Below, piece by piece: positions 42,267 to 51,833 of a stretch of DNA of 64,000 bases (the first letter of the stretch is position 1; each line of letters begins with the position of its first letter). A program made the position numbers and the translations under genes. Where the stretch lies: NCBI GenBank assembly GCA_900323505.1, contig OOIN01000001.1, positions 2,356,001 through 2,420,000 on the forward strand, written 5' to 3'. The notes under the pieces are model-generated. The model was not told the origin of the DNA. It worked only from the letters and a program-made list of their open reading frames with translations, and did no database searches. This stretch comes from Ustilago trichophora. Taxonomy: Eukaryota > Basidiomycota > Ustilaginomycetes > Ustilaginales > Ustilaginaceae.

Positions 42267-43314
42267 CCTGTAGTCGCTGGGTCACAGCAAGCTATGCGGG
42301 CTTGCGTGACGTTCTGATCGGTCTAGAAACCAGCTTTTCCGATATGCAGAGAGGAAGGAACTCTGTCGACGCCGTTTGGCTGGTTGAAAGCGTCGTTGAT
42401 GGACAGCACACGTTGCCGGATCTCAGCCTTCTTTGACGGCTGGAAGACAGCAACGATTGAGGGGCTGGGTCGCAGTAAAGAGCTTCAAGCTAGGTCCAAG
42501 GCGTCTTCACGTTTGCAACCGGCCAGCTGCTCGACGATGGTATAGGTTTGTATGGCTGTGGAGGTGCTCAATAATGGTCTCGTCAGTGACGAATCTTGCC
42601 ATATGTTCGCCTGAGCCATCTTGAAAAATGTTCGGAAGCCGGAAGTCAACTTTGAAGTTTTCAGAATGTTACATCGTGTCTTTCACCAAAGTTGGAGCTC
42701 GAGATTCATGATGGTGCAGAAGGAGATGTTGGAGACTGCACTTTTCAACATCCGACGATGCATGTTGCATGACGCTAGCCATCTGGAAAACTTCGAACAT
42801 CATTCAATGCCAAGAGTCTCGTGGCGTTCATAGTCGAGAAGCAACGCCCACCACAATCACGTCGGAACAGCGAGCAAGTCCGGTCCGCCACAGACAGGTG
42901 TTCTGGAATGAAAGGTCGTTAGTTTCGTGAGGCTGGTATCGTTACAACAAATGGAGAGACAGAGGGAGAAACAGAGAAGCTGGCAGTGATGCGAAGAAAG
43001 AAAGCAGCCGAAGGTGCTGAAGTACTGTACAGTACACCACATATGCAGCGCCCGACCAAAAGAAGCGTCATCATGCGAGAAAGAAAAGTTGAAGTGTCCG
43101 TGGGTAGGCAATGCAGATAAACGCGATTGCTGCATGTTGAGTGTGGGCTCAAAGTACAGAAACGAGAGAGTCGCTCTGATAGACTTTACTCGCCTATTGC
43201 AGCCGCTTGATGTCGATGTAATTGCTTGCGTGAAGAGCATGCTGCTCGATAGGCCCGCAGGCTGCAGGGCAGGAGTGGCCAGCATCGAGAAGAGAAATGG
43301 TCCTCGTGCTCCTC
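42267..43314. other. Intergenic region upstream of RSE1
   Basis: No gene supported. It includes the RSE1 promoter and a TACTGTACAGTA array at 43023-43034. Confidence 0.6.
43023..43034. repeat. TA-CTG-TA-CAG-TA array, 2 units
   Basis: A perfect 12-bp palindrome composed of two footprint-like units, identical in sequence to the immediate target of the Tc1 insertion (TACTG-TA-CAGTA). Confidence 0.7.
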
Positions 43315-43887
43315 TTAGAAGTTGTAGAGGTTGCTCTCCTTGGTTGCAAGGGCGTAGTAGTGCTCGATTCTCTTCTTGAAGCGCCAGCACATGAAGTAGG
43401 CGTAGACCTGGAGCGCCCAGTCAATCGCGAGGGAAAAGACGAAGGCGATGTAGAGACTGTAGAAGCCAGCGGAACAAAGACCAGAAGGCATGGTACCGTT
43501 GCTCGAGGTGGCCTCAGCAGGTGTACCCCAGAGCTGGCCACCATTATTGCATTCCCATACTATCTTACTTTGCTGACGATCCAGTTGGAAGATCATAAAG
43601 CCGGCACGAACAGCGACGATGATCAAGATGACGGGCCAGATGAAGAAGCAGAGACGCATGAACATGTACGAGTTGTTGGCCATACCGATGGTGGTGAGGA
43701 CGCAAATGGCCATGACACCCATTCCGATGCCGCCGTAGATCTGGTATTCAGGATAGTTGAAGAAGAGGAACTGCCCTTTTTGGAAGAGGAGGATGGAACC
43801 TGCCAGATTGTAGGCCGCGATGAAGACGTTCCATACCATGGCGCCATGGCGCAAGGGGAAGATGAGCAAACAGTTGTCGCACCACAT
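43315..43887 (-). CDS. Small four-helix integral membrane protein
   Basis: A 190-aa frame starting at ATG 43887 (MWCDNCLLIFPLRHGAMVW). Four hydrophobic segments are visible: about residues 15-36, 48-68, 76-98 and 143-168. The third is followed by a hydrophilic loop with Cys, a glycosylation sequon and more Cys (WECNN, NGTMPSGLC). The C-terminal tail is basic and Tyr-rich (CWRFKKRIEHYYALATKESNLYNF). The N-terminal Cys-x2-Cys...LRHG before the first helix recalls LAPTM4-like endo-lysosomal proteins, but this is weak. Function unknown. Confidence 0.75.
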   Translation of the reverse strand: MWCDNCLLIFPLRHGAMVWNVFIAAYNLAGSILLFQKGQFLFFNYPEYQIYGGIGMGVMAICVLTTIGMANNSYMFMRLCFFIWPVILIIVAVRAGFMIFQLDRQQSKIVWECNNGGQLWGTPAEATSSNGTMPSGLCSAGFYSLYIAFVFSLAIDWALQVYAYFMCWRFKKRIEHYYALATKESNLYNF

Positions 43888-45603
43888 GACTGTTGCTGAT
43901 GGGGTGGCGTGGCGTGCGAGCTGGTATTCACTGCAACTCGAGTGTAGTGATGCTGATTAAAGACTAGCTGAGATGTCGAGGCAGGATGGTGTCGAGTCGT
44001 ATGTTGTCGTTAACGGTGATGTAGTGATGAAAGGTGATGGAGGAGTCTGATCACGACCGAACAGTGTCAAGTACTGGATATGAGAAAGGTAGTTCCTTGA
44101 CGTCCGGGAATACAGTGGTCAAAAGGATGAAGAAAGCGTGAGGAAGAGCAGGAGAGAGGAGGAGGTGCGACAGGAGGAGAATGGAGGTGTGGGACATAAG
44201 AGGGAAGAGACAAGTCAAGGCGGTGGATGAAAATTAGAGGCAGCAGAGCATCAACTGCAGGGCGGAGATGGACAGGGGCCAAAATGTCGCGGGCTGCATG
44301 CAAGCATGCTTGAGCCCTACTGCTTGGCTCCCGACGTTTCTCATGTTCCCCCCTCTTGAGTCGAGCCTTCTACACTAGCCTTCTCTTAACGGCAAGCTTG
44401 GTTTCACGCTAAGCCATGATTGTGCGAAAGGCTGAGCTGGGCTGAAGGTTGAGACCTCGAAACGCAGCCTTGTCGTTCTGACAAATGCAAATGCCTTGTG
44501 CTCTGCTAACCTCAACGCATGGTGTGAACGAGGCCACAAAGCTCTCTCTGCCGTAGCTATCAAGCCAGATGAGCCTTGCTCTCTGACTTGGAAGAGTACC
44601 AATCATACCATGCTAACTTAAGGTAGACCGCCTTCCGGCATCTAGCGTCGCACATACGTGCAAGTAGATACATAGGCGCAGGCACATAGAAGCCAAGAAA
44701 GCCAAGAGCGAGACCGAACCAGCGTGATTTTGGCTCGCAGCGGAGGGTGCACACACCCCTTGCTGTCACTCATGCTTTCCATACCAAACGAGACCAAAGC
44801 CACAAAGTATCGAAATGATAGGAGGTGTTGGGAACGAGGTAAGAGGAAGAGCTAACAACAAACTCCGCCAACTCTAGCTTTTAGGGGCTTTGCAAACGTC
44901 AACAAGTCACAAAGTGCAGCTCGCTTAGCGCTATCGGGATGCAGCACGACCCTGTCGAACATTTTTATGAAATGATTGCCAGAATAGGCAAGTTACTTCC
45001 CGATTATCAAAAGCAGGCTGGATCAGGATCGGCGAGCATCGGGCCTTTCCCTCCACCTTTTTGAGAAGAGGAGAGAGAAGGGAGTTGTTTCCGCGACGCG
45101 TTCAAAAGAAAGCGCAGTACAGTACAGTACAGTACAGTACGTACTGTACAGTACAGCGTGTGAAATAGGCTTCGAAAATGCAAAGCCAACGCGTGCTGCA
45201 ACACCTCTTCCAAAGATTTTGCGGCACCAGAGCGCAGTCTACTTTGTCGACTCAGCCTTTTTGACACTTGTTAGAAAAGTGTTGGTCTTTTGAGCCCAAC
45301 CTATCCGCAACCTCATCTCATCTCGTCTCATCCTCGACCAACACTATCCTCGACCAACACTTAACACATCTCGACCGCTGTCTTGGAGTCTATCGCTCTT
45401 GCTCAAACGACCCTAAGAACAAAAAAAGGACGACCGCGTGTACCCTCTCCCTGCATGGTCAGCTTCCCGATCCTCGGAGTCCGTCTCCGTTAATTGCGAA
45501 GCGCCTCTATCATCGTCGACCCACCAGCGCTCTGTACACATCAAAGCGAATCCAGGAGATTAACCGACCCAATCAGTACTGCGTCAGCCGGCGGTGATCC
45601 ACG
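43888..45603. other. Intergenic region upstream of SMC6
   Basis: No gene supported. It carries the promoters of the divergent membrane-protein and SMC6 genes and the longest footprint-like array of the window (45118-45153). Confidence 0.6.
45118..45153. repeat. Longest TA-C(A/T)G-TA array, 7 steps
   Basis: Read directly: TA, then four CAG-TA steps, one CG-TA step (a 2-base variant), one CTG-TA and one CAG-TA. It lies about 450 bp upstream of the SMC6 start codon. The mixture of CAG, CTG and a shortened CG unit argues against simple slippage of a single 5-mer. Confidence 0.8.
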
Positions 45604-48600
45604 ATGGCGCTCGGCAAGAGACGTTCCTCTCAGCATGCCGGCCGCGCCGACTCGTTGGATGACGATGATGATGCAATCGACGCCATCTCTCCCAAGCGCA
45701 TACGCACCAACGGCCGTGTGCCTCTCTCCAACCCGAGTCCATCTCAGACCCAGGCTGCCAGCCGAACGCAAACGTCCCGAGCAGCAGCACATCCGGAAGA
45801 AGAAGAAGAAGAAGAAGAAGATGGTATAGTCACTCCAGATGAAGATCAGGAGGGAGAACAAGAAGAAGACGACGAGATGGAAGAAGATGACGAGGAAGAC
45901 GAGATTGACTCGGACGATGATCGTGCTGAACAAGAGCGTCGTCTGGCCGATGCAAATCAAGGCGCTGCTCAGTCTGGTATCGTCGAAAAAATCGAGCTCC
46001 GCAACTTCATGTGTCACGCCAACTTCTCCATCAGGTTCGGTCCCAAGCTCAACTTTGTCATGGGTCGCAACGGTAGTGGCAAGAGTACCATCCTCACAGC
46101 GCTCATGATTGCACTAGGCGGTAAGACCAGTTCCACCAATCGCGGTTCCAGCCTCAAGGATCTCGTCAAGAAGGGCGAATCATCTGCCACCATCACCGTC
46201 ACTGTCCGCAATCAGGGCAGTGACGCTTTTAAGCCAGAAGCATACGGAGACCACATTGTCATCGAACGTCGCATCCTTGCCGAAGGAGGCGGAACCTGGA
46301 AGATGAAGGCTGCCAGTGGCAAGGTCGTGGCCACCACCAAATCAGAGCTCGAGTCCTTCTGCGACTTTGCCAACATTCAGCCCGACAATCCCATCCACAT
46401 CCTCACCCAGGACACCGCCCGCCAATTCCTCGGCAGCTCCGATCCCGCCGAAGTCTACAAATTCTTCCTCGAAGGCACCCAGCTCAGTCAGCTCGTACGC
46501 GAGTACGACCTCATCGAGACGCACGTTCGCAGCATGAAGTCAGCCCTGGCGCTCAAATCTGGAGCCCTCGAACAGCTCGACGCCCTCACGCAGCAGGCAG
46601 CCGAGCAATGGCGCAAGGTCAAGCAGACACTAGGCTACCAAGACAAGATTGATGCCTTGGACCGCGAGTTTGTCTGGGTCCAGGTCAAGGACGCACGCGA
46701 ACAGCTCGAAGAGGCGGTCGAAAAGACCGAAGTCATCCGACGCAAATTGATCAAGTGCGATGACAGAATCAGCAAGAGTCTCGAGACTCTCAAAATGTGC
46801 GAAGAACGAATCGTTCGTCTCGAAGACGAGAACACCAACTTTGAAGGCGTCTTCTCACCTCTCCAGCAGCAGCACGACGAGCTTGTCTCCAAGGAGAAGG
46901 AGCTAGGCAAACAGATCAAGGCCTTCGTTGCGCAAGAGCGTGAGCTCAACGACAAGATCATCGACATCAACAAGGGTATCGAGCGATACGAAGAACAGAT
47001 TCGCGAAGAGACGGCTAAGCTTGCGCACGATGGCAAAGCACGCCGCCAGAAATTGGAAGAAGAGCGTCAGTCGAAGCAGAGAGAGCGCCAAGAGCTCCAA
47101 GATGAAACCGTAGACAAGGAAGAGCAATTACGCGAGCTGGACGCCAAGATCTCTGAGGTCTCACGTCGCGCAGATGACGAAAGCGAACGCCTGCAACGTC
47201 TCAGGGATGAATATCAGACGAACAGCTCGCGTCTGACGCAGCTTCGCGAAAGTAGCAAGAACCGGCTCACCGCGTTTGGCGGTCCCAAGGTGCCAGCCTT
47301 GCTCCAAGCCATCAATAACGAAGCTGGCTGGAGGTCAAGGCCACTCGGACCGCTGGGGACACATGTCAAGCTCAAGGATATGCGCTGGCAGAGAGTGCTG
47401 GAAAGCGTCATGGGCAACAACCTCAACTCCTTTTTTGTCTCGAATCACGCTGACCGATTGCGCTTGAAGAAGATCATGGATCGGATTGGCGTTCATTCGC
47501 CCATCGTCATTGGCGCAGAGACGCTGTTCGACTACTCGTCTGGAGAGCCACACTCTGACATCACCACCATCTTGCGCGTACTCGACTGCGACAACGAGAT
47601 TGTCAAGCGTCAGCTCATCTTGGCAGTCCACATCGAGCGCGCCGCTCTTGTCGAGAGACGTGCAGACGGTGACAGGCTCATGCGAACGCAGCCCCACAAC
47701 GTCCAAGCATGTTTCTCTGCAGACATGTTCAGCATCAGTGGCGGACAAGCAGGTTCGTTGTCCGCCGCGCTGCAGGACCATCGAGGAGCTCCACGACTCT
47801 CACAGAATGTCGGCGATGCTATCAACAATCTGGAAGCAGAGCAGCAGCGGCTCGACCAAGAGATCAAAGAGTGCAACCAGCGCTTGCGCCAGCTCAAGCA
47901 GCAAAGGACCGAGTCAGAGCGTGCCAAAGAGACTTGCAGGCGTGACCTCCACAACATGCGAAGACGCAAAGACATGCTTCGCCAGGAACTCAACATTGTC
48001 GACGAGCAGATGCAAGAAGCTGCGCCCGGTAACATTTCTGCGCTCGAAGAGGCCAAGCGTCAGGTGGAAGCTGACAAGGAAGTCATCCTGCAGCAATTTG
48101 AAGAGATTCAGTTGCAGAAAGCTGAGATTGTAGCCAAGAGAGCTCCGTTGAAGGACGAGATCCAGACGCTCGACGAACGAATGCGTCAATTCCAGGCAAG
48201 AATGGGTGGTCTTCACGAAAACCTCGTAGCAGCCGTAGCGCAACGTGTCGAGGAAATCAATAATCGCGATCATTGGCAGAGGAAGCGCGCCGGTATCGAA
48301 GAAGAGATCAAAGCTAGCGAAGCTGAGGAGGCGAAACTCGAGGAAGACTACCAGAGCGTCCACCAATCAGCCGAGCAGTACTGCGAGGAAGTCGAAATCA
48401 CGCGGACCATGGCGCAGATCGAGCAGGAGAAGCGCGAGTTGCAACTGCTCAAGAAGAGAGCCGCCTCGGAAGCCGGTGTCAGTCTGGAACAAGCCGCCGA
48501 AGAACTGCAAAAGCGCAAGCGTGCCCTCAACGAGGCAAGGGACGAAGTAGACAGCATGAACAAGGCCGAGCAGCGACTTCGCAGCTCTCTCGCTGTTCGC

Positions 48601-49101
48601 TATGCCAAGTGGAACTTTTTCCGGCGGTCGATCGCTCTTCGAGCCAAAAGCAACTTTGCCCGCAACCTCTCCAAACGTGGATACGTAGGAACGCTCAAGT
48701 TCAACCACAAGGCCGAAAAGCTCTCGCTCGCAGTCGACACCCAGGCCCAGGACCAAGTTACCCGCTCGGCTTCCTCGCAGACCCAACGTATGACCGCCCA
48801 GCATTCCAACAAGGGCATGTCGGGTGGAGAGCGAAGTTTCGCCACCGCCTGTCTGTTGTTGTCGCTCTGGCAGGCGATGAGTTCGCCGATCCGATGTTTG
48901 GACGAGTTTGACATTTTCATGGATCAGGTGAATCGGCGTGTGGCGTTGCAGATGATTATGAATGAGGCCAAAGCGACGCCTCATGTCCAGTACATTATGA
49001 TTACGCCGCAGGACATGCCGGATATGAAGGGTGAGATGGATGGGGTGGAGATGCTGGTGGTGAATCCGCCAGAGAGGAATGAAGGTGCATTGGCCGGTTG
49101 A
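45604..49101 (+). CDS. SMC6: Structural maintenance of chromosomes protein 6
   Basis: A 1165-aa intronless frame starting at ATG 45604. An acidic N-terminal tail (runs of Glu/Asp, residues about 60-110) precedes the ATPase head: SGIVEKIELRNFMCHANF and Walker A GRNGSGKST (154-162). Two long coiled-coil arms flank a hinge (about 555-740: GPLGTHVKLKDMRWQRVLES). The C-terminal head has the ABC signature SGGERS (1073-1078) and a Walker B ending CLDEFDIFMD (Asp1100-Glu1101). The NFMCH motif after the first strand and the SIR-type CLDEFD Walker B identify Smc6 rather than Smc5 or cohesin/condensin SMCs. It partners Smc5 and Nse proteins in recombinational repair and replication-fork restart. The length matches the family. 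Confidence 0.97.
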   Translation: MALGKRRSSQHAGRADSLDDDDDAIDAISPKRIRTNGRVPLSNPSPSQTQAASRTQTSRAAAHPEEEEEEEEDGIVTPDEDQEGEQEEDDEMEEDDEEDEIDSDDDRAEQERRLADANQGAAQSGIVEKIELRNFMCHANFSIRFGPKLNFVMGRNGSGKSTILTALMIALGGKTSSTNRGSSLKDLVKKGESSATITVTVRNQGSDAFKPEAYGDHIVIERRILAEGGGTWKMKAASGKVVATTKSELESFCDFANIQPDNPIHILTQDTARQFLGSSDPAEVYKFFLEGTQLSQLVREYDLIETHVRSMKSALALKSGALEQLDALTQQAAEQWRKVKQTLGYQDKIDALDREFVWVQVKDAREQLEEAVEKTEVIRRKLIKCDDRISKSLETLKMCEERIVRLEDENTNFEGVFSPLQQQHDELVSKEKELGKQIKAFVAQERELNDKIIDINKGIERYEEQIREETAKLAHDGKARRQKLEEERQSKQRERQELQDETVDKEEQLRELDAKISEVSRRADDESERLQRLRDEYQTNSSRLTQLRESSKNRLTAFGGPKVPALLQAINNEAGWRSRPLGPLGTHVKLKDMRWQRVLESVMGNNLNSFFVSNHADRLRLKKIMDRIGVHSPIVIGAETLFDYSSGEPHSDITTILRVLDCDNEIVKRQLILAVHIERAALVERRADGDRLMRTQPHNVQACFSADMFSISGGQAGSLSAALQDHRGAPRLSQNVGDAINNLEAEQQRLDQEIKECNQRLRQLKQQRTESERAKETCRRDLHNMRRRKDMLRQELNIVDEQMQEAAPGNISALEEAKRQVEADKEVILQQFEEIQLQKAEIVAKRAPLKDEIQTLDERMRQFQARMGGLHENLVAAVAQRVEEINNRDHWQRKRAGIEEEIKASEAEEAKLEEDYQSVHQSAEQYCEEVEITRTMAQIEQEKRELQLLKKRAASEAGVSLEQAAEELQKRKRALNEARDEVDSMNKAEQRLRSSLAVRYAKWNFFRRSIALRAKSNFARNLSKRGYVGTLKFNHKAEKLSLAVDTQAQDQVTRSASSQTQRMTAQHSNKGMSGGERSFATACLLLSLWQAMSSPIRCLDEFDIFMDQVNRRVALQMIMNEAKATPHVQYIMITPQDMPDMKGEMDGVEMLVVNPPERNEGALAG

Positions 49102-49279
49102 TTTATTGTACTTTAGATACGGTAGAGAGGGTGTCATCGTGGTAAATTTGGCATCGATTCCTCATTTGAACATGCGAGAGTATGATGAGACAGAGTGATG
49201 GATGGAGGATAGAATTGAATGGATGATGATGATGTTACACATTTGTACACTAGCTTGCTACAAATGAGTCAGTGTGATT

Positions 49280-50986
49280 CTAGAGTTTGTGGGTACCGGT
49301 AACTTTGGTAGTTTTCAACTTGACCAAGTTTGTCAAGAGATCGTTTGCTGTTGTATCGATGTTGTAACCTCTTCCTAGCGCCGAGATGTAACCGTTGATA
49401 TAGTCGATCTCTGTGCTACCTCTTCTGTTCTTCAAATCGCTATGCATGGAGCTCCAGTTGGCCGCTGTGAGTCTAGCCACTCTCTGTACTTCTGAGAAAA
49501 GTGCCTGCGGGGTTAGGGAGGGATGAAGCATCGGTTCTCCCGTTTCTGCTGATCGAAGAATGAGATCTTCCGCGCTAAGGGATGGGGTATAGGCCCTTTC
49601 TGTGGTAGAAGAGGAAGAGGAGGAAGCGAGGTATTCGCGAACTTGAGCTTCGAGCACCATACCTGCTTCGAGACAGATGGACCACATGGCATCCATAGCA
49701 GCTGGATTGCCAAAGAGGTCGCCATTCTTGCAATCGGCAAGGGCGGTCAAGGGGTTGATGCATGCATTGATGACGAGTTTGCGAAGTGATCGCAGTTGAA
49801 ACTCGCGAATGGGCTCCCATTCGACGTTGAGTGGGAGCGAGAGCAGACCTGCAACGGTTGCACGGAGCGTACGAAGGTTGGGTTGATCGGGAATGTTTGC
49901 GATGGACAGCATCTTGGATGGTGCGTGGGGGTCTTGAACCTCGTCGATTGATGAAGAGCTGTCAGCGTCTGGAGCGAACCTCTCCCATCCTTTGGCCTTC
50001 TTGTCGGTTCTTGACCCGCGTGTTGGTAGCTCAAGGTTTGGCAGTGGCGGTATTGTCTGCCCAAATGGCACCCTCTCTGCCTCGAATCCATCCGGACCTG
50101 CCCTTCCACTTGGAACGATTCCGAAATGCAAAGTCCCTGGGCTGGCGTGGACAATGTCCAGCGGTCCCTTTCTCCAGCATCCATGTGTAGTCGAAGCGAG
50201 CACAAAATTGGGTCGCTGCTCTGGATCCTTGAAGAACGTGTCGAAAAGCGTATCCAACACACCCATGCCGTTTTGCAGGAGAACAATGGTCGACCAGGGA
50301 TGGATGCGGTGTCGAATGCCTTCTAGCGCGGACAAGGTAGAATCGCACTTGGTGGTGATGATGAGACTGTCAATCGGACTGGCTCTAGGTTGCGAGTAGG
50401 TGCCTTCGAGAGTAGAGATGAGCGAGATACCACCATCTTGATCTGGCAATGGAGTTGTGGAGGATGTCTGCTCGCGTATCGCCGACACTTCTGAGGGTGA
50501 ACCATTTGTAGTGCGGGATATCAAAAATCGGTCTTCTGATGAGCCTTCTTCCTCTGCTGCTTCTGCCTTATTTGGGCGATTGCGACGCACAATGGAAGCG
50601 ATGACATCGGTAGGACTGGAGTTGAAGTCGGTTTGAAAGCCGCCTTCAATATCTCTGACGCCGTCCTGCTCTAGAACAATCGAGTTGACGTATCTATGCT
50701 TGGCCTGCTTGCCAAACGCTTTCCTGCGCAGATGCAGGGTGACCGAGGTCTGCTGTGGATCTGGGAGTTGGGATTGTACGTAGGGCGGTAAGCTGAGCGA
50801 GGAGACAATGGTGCCCTGATTTGATGGCGGGCGCTTGTTGGAGAGGTTGGAGAGGAGAAGCTCTCGCCGTGACTTGGATGAGGAGGGACCTGGTTGAAGG
50901 AGCTGACGCTGAAGCTTGACAGAGCGCTTGAGATGGAAAGCGATGAGAGAGCCTATGGAGCCGACGCCGAGGACGTGGTACCGCAT
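49280..50986 (-). CDS. Ketopantoate reductase (ApbA/PanE) family protein
   Basis: A 568-aa frame starting at ATG 50986 with MRYHVLGVGSIGSLIAFHL, an N-terminal Rossmann GxGxxG (residues 7-12). Further family landmarks are DSLIITTKCDSTLSALEGI, STIVLLQNGMGVLDTLF, and the C-terminal helical domain LRKLVINACINPLTALADC, which holds the Lys and Asn typical of 2-dehydropantoate 2-reductase. The known reaction is NADPH-dependent reduction of ketopantoate to pantoate in pantothenate/CoA biosynthesis; fungal members also include proteins of unclear substrate. The protein is longer than bacterial PanE (about 300 aa) because of Ser/Glu-rich insertions. It is convergent with SMC6 (178 bp apart) and divergent from TAF1. 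Confidence 0.85.
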   Translation of the reverse strand: MRYHVLGVGSIGSLIAFHLKRSVKLQRQLLQPGPSSSKSRRELLLSNLSNKRPPSNQGTIVSSLSLPPYVQSQLPDPQQTSVTLHLRRKAFGKQAKHRYVNSIVLEQDGVRDIEGGFQTDFNSSPTDVIASIVRRNRPNKAEAAEEEGSSEDRFLISRTTNGSPSEVSAIREQTSSTTPLPDQDGGISLISTLEGTYSQPRASPIDSLIITTKCDSTLSALEGIRHRIHPWSTIVLLQNGMGVLDTLFDTFFKDPEQRPNFVLASTTHGCWRKGPLDIVHASPGTLHFGIVPSGRAGPDGFEAERVPFGQTIPPLPNLELPTRGSRTDKKAKGWERFAPDADSSSSIDEVQDPHAPSKMLSIANIPDQPNLRTLRATVAGLLSLPLNVEWEPIREFQLRSLRKLVINACINPLTALADCKNGDLFGNPAAMDAMWSICLEAGMVLEAQVREYLASSSSSSTTERAYTPSLSAEDLILRSAETGEPMLHPSLTPQALFSEVQRVARLTAANWSSMHSDLKNRRGSTEIDYINGYISALGRGYNIDTTANDLLTNLVKLKTTKVTGTHKL

Positions 50987-51833
50987 GGTCGGAGGCTGAT
51001 GCGGCTAAGGAGAGCAGCCTGCAGCCCGGCTGCGGGAATGAGGGGGTTGGCTGAGGAGGAAGGAGGGGAGGAGATGGAGCCCGCTCGCTACCTCGCACAC
51101 ATATGAGACGAAGGACCGCTGATATGGACCGCAAGACGAAACTGCCTGAGCTTGTGTGGAGGGCTGGCTACTTTTCGAAAACCGGATGGTCACACAGACG
51201 TGGACCTTGTGCGGTTGCTATGGACTTGGAGCCGTGACTGTCGGTTGAGGTGGTAGGGTGGTTGGTGGTGAGTAAGGTTGCTGCAACGAGGTCGAAGTGG
51301 CAGCTGATGGCAAAGGTTGAGCAGAGAGCTGAAGTAAGAAGGAATGGGAACCCAGAGAGTGGAGAAAAACGGCTTTGACAGGTTAAGCTAACAAAATCGC
51401 ACTTTCCGACATTTTTGAGGATTCTTCCTTGCTCAGCCGAGCATGACAAATCCATCTTCAAGGTTTTGCATCGGGTTACGATCGGGCCAGAAATGAAACG
51501 CGTCAAACAAACGGAAAGAGAAAAAGCTCGGCAATCGGTCATACCTGAGCTCTCTCACTCTCTGTCACATGGGCTCAACTCGATCCCAACTGAGCATCAT
51601 TCATCCTCACTTCACCATACATCTCGACTGCTGCTGCTGCTGCTGGTGCTGCCCTCTCCACTCACCGCATGTCGCTCATCTAGGCGCACTCACCAGCGAC
51701 TCATCACTGGCACGGCCAGTCAGCCAGTCTCTCAGCTTGTTGCCGCCATCGCTGTCGCCGTCCAACAACTCACTCCCCGAATAGCTTCAGGCGTGACTGC
51801 ATCCAGTCACTCTTCTCAGTGGGACACGCCAAC
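50987..51833. other. Divergent intergenic region (reductase / TAF1)
   Basis: About 850 bp of shared upstream DNA. No gene or array of note seen. Confidence 0.55.

Noticed and set aside
45118..45153. Reading the 5-bp arrays as an ordinary CAGTA microsatellite
   Set aside because: Slippage of one unit does not explain CTG units and a CG unit mixed within the arrays, nor the many isolated single units elsewhere. Kept as the main competing explanation.
34389..45603. Possible tRNA genes in the larger gaps
   Set aside because: I looked for B-box-like GGTTCGA with matching arms on both strands; the few hits (such as near 35729 and 37580) lack a foldable cloverleaf.
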